IMG/VR virus record: IMGVR_UViG_3300025082_000069
Location: 1 to 24,617 of that record
DNA: 24,617 nt
Strand: one strand, 5' to 3'
From: a virus
A program made the translations under genes and the position numbers. Positions 21,437 to 24,617 of this stretch are shown here, piece after piece (position 1 is the stretch's first letter; every line of letters begins with the position of its first letter). The notes under the pieces are model-generated. The model did no database searches. It saw only the letters and a list, made by a program, of their open reading frames with translations, and was not told the origin of the DNA.

Positions 21437-23995
21437 CTAATTTACCATTTTCACTTTTGAAGGATTAACAACTCGAATGCCATACCCGCTACCTGGTGGG
21501 TACCGCACTCCGGCATAGTTGTTCCGTTTCAACCACTTTCTAATTTCCCGATCAGCCTCTTTTACCCCAAGATCATCGAAATCTTTTCCTAGCTCAACTT
21601 CCAAAGCATCAGTCATTTCAAGAAAATCAACCAGATCACCCTCTACAGCTACTTTGTAAACTCGTCCTTTATCACCCGCATAAACTTCCGCTTCACCTAC
21701 ATCATCCGTGATGGATACTCCTTTGAAATGAGAATCTAGATCATCGACCGCTTTTAGATTTGTGATATTTTTATCAGAACTACCGTGATAGAAAATACGC
21801 TGCTGTGGTTGCGCCATACTCAGTGTCTCGTTTTCGAGAGTTTGTCCCAGTAAACCACTCTGCGAGGCGGTTTCTTGGTACGGCGTGAGGAGCGACGGTC
21901 CTCTAATTGGTCGTCGCCTTAATCTTTTTGCTTGTCCTGATTGGAGGATTTGGATGCCTTGGCCTGTTGTCTCGCGGACACTACGGGCGCTATCGTCCAG
22001 CCTTTCGAGTAAATCGGATCGTCCGGCTTCGCCCAGCCCCCGCTGAAACGGCTCGCCTTTCCCGCCTTGTTTATAATGGTCGAATTCGCCATGCCAAATT
22101 GCCTCTGAATTATATAACTGGTAGCTACCATCAATATTTAACTTATCACCAGCTAAGTTTAACACGTCTTGAATCAGTAAATCGATACGATTGGATAGTG
22201 ATTCTGGAGATTCTGTGACCTTAGATACTTTTCCAGTTGATGTAATCCGAGGTTGCCGATTCAAGAAAAATGTAATCGTCTTGTTATCCGGTGTGTAGTA
22301 GAAACCTGGAGCTGTTTTTTCTGAAATTAAACGATCACCCTTCCTGGGTGGCCCCATTAAACGACCACCCCAAACACCTTGATCCAACTGATCAGCAGCC
22401 ATAGATGCAAAAGACATTGCCTTTTCAAATGATGGATTGCCACTCAAAACTACATTTAAAGAAACTGTATCACCACCACCTAACGGCCTCGAATTAATTA
22501 CCATGTCTTGCTGAAAATTCAACCCGATGTAGTTTGCTAGATCGGCCGCTCGTTCTGGAGATGCCAACGCATCAAGTTGAATACTTGGCGGCGTAGCACC
22601 ACCGTATTGACCACCAGCAATGTTGGCTGTTCCACGAACACCAACCGCGTTCATAATATCTGGCAACACTGTGCGGTAGACATGATCAGTTAACCACTGT
22701 TGATCTTTGTACGGCATATTTCGGAATGTTTCACCGAACTCTTGATCCAAGGGCGAACCAAGACCAAAGGCTAATTCTGATGAGATACGTCGTATATTGC
22801 TCTGAACTGCTTCCGGTATTGTCTGGACACCACCACCAACCTTGTCGCCCATGTACTTCCAGCCGACAGCTTGAATTTCGCTGGGGGTCCAGTTGCCACC
22901 CATGAATCCTTCTTGATTCGCTTCCTGCGCGAATCGATTCATTTTCTCAGAACCGCGTTCATATTGCGTATCGAGAACAACCTTCTTTACATCAACTTTC
23001 ACTGCGTCAGCCTGGTCACCGAAATGCCGACGCAAGTATTTGTGAAATGTGTCGTCTACAAAACCCATATCCCGCGTCGAATGCACATCCATGACTGCGG
23101 GACCACCACCTTCAGGACGGTCACCCATGAAAGTGCGTAGCTCACGCTCGTAGGCTGAATCAACAAAGTCCATCAGCTTCGGACCAGCTCCAGACTCGAT
23201 GTCGCCACCACCCAGGGCTTGCAGAATCTTTTCTTCCCCCAGACCGGCAATCATGGGTTGATGGATCCCAAGTGTTTTTTCTTCAGCTCTTAAAAGATTA
23301 CGCAATGCACCAGCGGGACTTTCGTTCTGGTTCCCCAACAACCAGCCGAGCATGTATTTTTCACCGTTACCCCTGCCGAAGATACGATTAAAATGTGACA
23401 ACCCTTCACGATACCATTTCCTGTAATCCTCGATATCGGTTGGGACCATTGTGCCAACACGTTCCTTCCAATCACCAAACGTGATATCACCAACCACCAT
23501 TTTTTTGCCATCAGCTTCGAGAACTATCCGATCTTGGGGGGCGCCTACTTCTTCTTTTCGACCGAGCTTTCTTCTGAGCGCACCTTCGGGATCAGGTGCT
23601 TTCATTCTCTTAAAGAGATCACCGGGCCTACCTCTAACTACACTTCCTGCCACCAACAGCGGACCCGCGAGCTGTTTGCCGGTCATTTCCTCAGATAGAA
23701 AACCCCCTGGAGATTCTATTCCGGCTTTAGCAAGGACAGCACGTTGTGCTTCGTTAAACGATTCGGCTTGCTGATTCAGAACAGGCGCTATTAGGTTACC
23801 GACCTGAGTTGCCGCATCACGCCATAATGGACCGCTGGGATCCAAACCCCCAACCAGTGCCGCTGCGTTCAGATTCGGATTCTCTGAAAATTCCATCAAA
23901 CCCTGTCGAACTTGGTTCTTATACCGATCCCAATAGTCACCGGCATAGTCCCACAACCCGGACGGACCAGGCATCCAATCCCACATGCCAGCCAC
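21437..23995 (-). CDS. Large multidomain protein with C-terminal ADP-ribosyltransferase-like domain (852 aa)
   Basis: The start is a GTG overlapping the terminase TAG by one base (TAGTG). An ATG three codons later is an alternative. The N-terminus is tryptophan-rich (MAGMWDWMPGPSGLWDYAGD) and helical. The middle includes AVMDVHSTRDMGFVDD and NWTPSEIQAVGWKYMGDK, a D-x-H...R plus TPxxIQA layout seen in large phage polyvalent proteins. Residues ~699-706 read PSLLTPYQ. Residues ~731-852 resemble the ART domain of PolyVal-type proteins: IFYHGSSDKN first strand, GVSITDDVGEAEVYAG, YKVAVEGDLVDF, WLKRNNYAGVRY and a closing RVVNPSKVK. The acidic residue usual in the last strand (E-x-V-x-x-NP) is not visible. 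Such proteins may be co-injected effectors. Function here is inferred. Confidence 0.65.
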   Translation of the reverse strand: MAGMWDWMPGPSGLWDYAGDYWDRYKNQVRQGLMEFSENPNLNAAALVGGLDPSGPLWRDAATQVGNLIAPVLNQQAESFNEAQRAVLAKAGIESPGGFLSEEMTGKQLAGPLLVAGSVVRGRPGDLFKRMKAPDPEGALRRKLGRKEEVGAPQDRIVLEADGKKMVVGDITFGDWKERVGTMVPTDIEDYRKWYREGLSHFNRIFGRGNGEKYMLGWLLGNQNESPAGALRNLLRAEEKTLGIHQPMIAGLGEEKILQALGGGDIESGAGPKLMDFVDSAYERELRTFMGDRPEGGGPAVMDVHSTRDMGFVDDTFHKYLRRHFGDQADAVKVDVKKVVLDTQYERGSEKMNRFAQEANQEGFMGGNWTPSEIQAVGWKYMGDKVGGGVQTIPEAVQSNIRRISSELAFGLGSPLDQEFGETFRNMPYKDQQWLTDHVYRTVLPDIMNAVGVRGTANIAGGQYGGATPPSIQLDALASPERAADLANYIGLNFQQDMVINSRPLGGGDTVSLNVVLSGNPSFEKAMSFASMAADQLDQGVWGGRLMGPPRKGDRLISEKTAPGFYYTPDNKTITFFLNRQPRITSTGKVSKVTESPESLSNRIDLLIQDVLNLAGDKLNIDGSYQLYNSEAIWHGEFDHYKQGGKGEPFQRGLGEAGRSDLLERLDDSARSVRETTGQGIQILQSGQAKRLRRRPIRGPSLLTPYQETASQSGLLGQTLENETLSMAQPQQRIFYHGSSDKNITNLKAVDDLDSHFKGVSITDDVGEAEVYAGDKGRVYKVAVEGDLVDFLEMTDALEVELGKDFDDLGVKEADREIRKWLKRNNYAGVRYPPGSGYGIRVVNPSKVKMVN

Positions 23996-24617
23996 TAGAC
24001 GATACCGAGGTCAGGGTATTTAAGTTCGTCTGTCCAGATGGAATCTCCCAGGGGCATGGCGAAGCGGGTGGATTGGACTGCGTACCTGGTAGCCGCCATC
24101 AGGTCGTCTTTCAGAGGTACGATTTTATTGTCCTTGCGGTGATACATCCGAAATTCCTCTAACCAATCGCCCAGCGTGTTAAATACCTGGAAACGCCCCT
24201 GCTCCATCATCGTCAGCATCTTCATAATTCCTGTTTCGATGGAGTTATTCCCCTTCTTCTCTCCCACGGCAACGGGGTTCGTAAAATGTTCTGGTAGCAT
24301 GTTGAGGCCGTGGGTTCTGTACTGGTCGGTGAGGCCCGGATTACCCATACTATCCCGTCGGTGACCATCATGAGGCCACGCGCAAGGCGTGAACCCCGTC
24401 CTGCTTCTAATAGCCTGTGCATGGACATACGGCGCTGCTTTGCTCTGCCGATAGGTGTCGTAGATGACGATTCTTTCTTCATCGGTTCCATAGGTGTCAG
24501 GGTCCACTGCCACGCCAACCCACGCAGTGGGGTGGTCGTAGCCGAAATCTATCCCCCCGATACGCGGCCAGTCGGACGGTATGGGGAAGGGTTCAACAAG
24601 AATCCTGTCTTCCATCA
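23995..24617 (-). CDS. terL: Terminase large subunit, C-terminal nuclease domain (partial)
   Basis: The gene is cut by the right window edge, so the N-terminal ATPase domain lies outside and the first visible Met is internal. About 207 residues remain. They hold the RNase H-like nuclease fold with its acidic residues: GIDFGYDHPTAW (Asp at about 23), CAWPHDGHRRDSMGN (Asp ~83) and KDDLMAATRYAVQS (Asp ~170/171). A tail of ~25 residues follows. The enzyme packages DNA into the procapsid and cuts concatemers, docking on the portal. The stop overlaps the start of the 852-aa gene by one base. All three metal-binding positions look intact. Confidence 0.92.
   Translation of the reverse strand, partial: MEDRILVEPFPIPSDWPRIGGIDFGYDHPTAWVGVAVDPDTYGTDEERIVIYDTYRQSKAAPYVHAQAIRSRTGFTPCAWPHDGHRRDSMGNPGLTDQYRTHGLNMLPEHFTNPVAVGEKKGNNSIETGIMKMLTMMEQGRFQVFNTLGDWLEEFRMYHRKDNKIVPLKDDLMAATRYAVQSTRFAMPLGDSIWTDELKYPDLGIV

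Noticed and set aside
1-24617. tRNA genes, integrase or attachment sites
   Set aside because: I saw no cloverleaf-like sequence, recombinase gene or long direct repeat suggesting att sites.

Overview
This is a late-gene (virion morphogenesis) segment of a tailed double-stranded DNA phage, probably with a podovirus-like short-tailed virion. Every convincing gene lies on the minus strand, so transcription runs from high to low coordinates. The evidence for this type is a P22-like portal, a scaffold and major capsid protein of the SU10/DUF5309 kind, an SU10-type head-tail adaptor, a probable tail-nozzle protein and a run of long internal-virion-type proteins. There are no tail tube, tape-measure or integrase genes. 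The several TAAELN-repeat and glycine-rich fibre proteins are typical of aquatic or environmental phages. The host cannot be named from the sequence. One predicted cleavable signal peptide and one partial small membrane protein at the left edge suggest a Gram-negative host and the start of a lysis region, but this is inference.

Layout in the direction of transcription. (1) 24617-21437: C-terminal nuclease part of the large terminase (cut by the window edge), then an 852-residue multidomain protein ending in an ADP-ribosyltransferase-like domain, then an intrinsic terminator. (2) 21369-19027: portal and two tiny proteins, the first (44 aa) basic, followed by three back-to-back hairpins, the last being a terminator. 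(3) 18952-16679: scaffold and major capsid protein, closed by a third terminator. (4) 16616-14518: five small head-completion or connector genes. (5) 14505-7189: fibre/adhesin block (three related fibres, a glycine-rich adhesin and a small conserved protein), the nozzle-like protein and a proline-rich protein. (6) 7178-477: a GNAT-like protein and five probable internal/ejection or structural proteins, one with a C-terminal S74 chaperone domain. (7) 480-1: an exported protein whose signal-peptide codons contain a terminator hairpin, and the start of a small membrane protein. Genes are tightly packed, with many TAATG, TGATG and ATGA overlaps. There is no gene-free stretch above 300 bases except the intron described next.

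The main discovery is a 257-nt group I intron, without an ORF, inside the major capsid gene (17303-17559, minus strand). The two capsid half-ORFs join exactly and in frame when it is removed, rebuilding a conserved capsid motif. The core P, Q, R and S elements, a P1 helix with a U-G pair at the 5' splice site, the terminal G, GNRA-capped P2 and P6a, and a P7.1/P7.2 extension typical of subgroup IA can all be read directly. Other points worth attention are the terminator written into the signal-peptide codons, the ADP-ribosyltransferase-like tail lacking the expected catalytic acid, a PSLLTPYQ motif shared by two otherwise unrelated proteins, and fibre repeats that are identical in protein but scrambled in codon choice.
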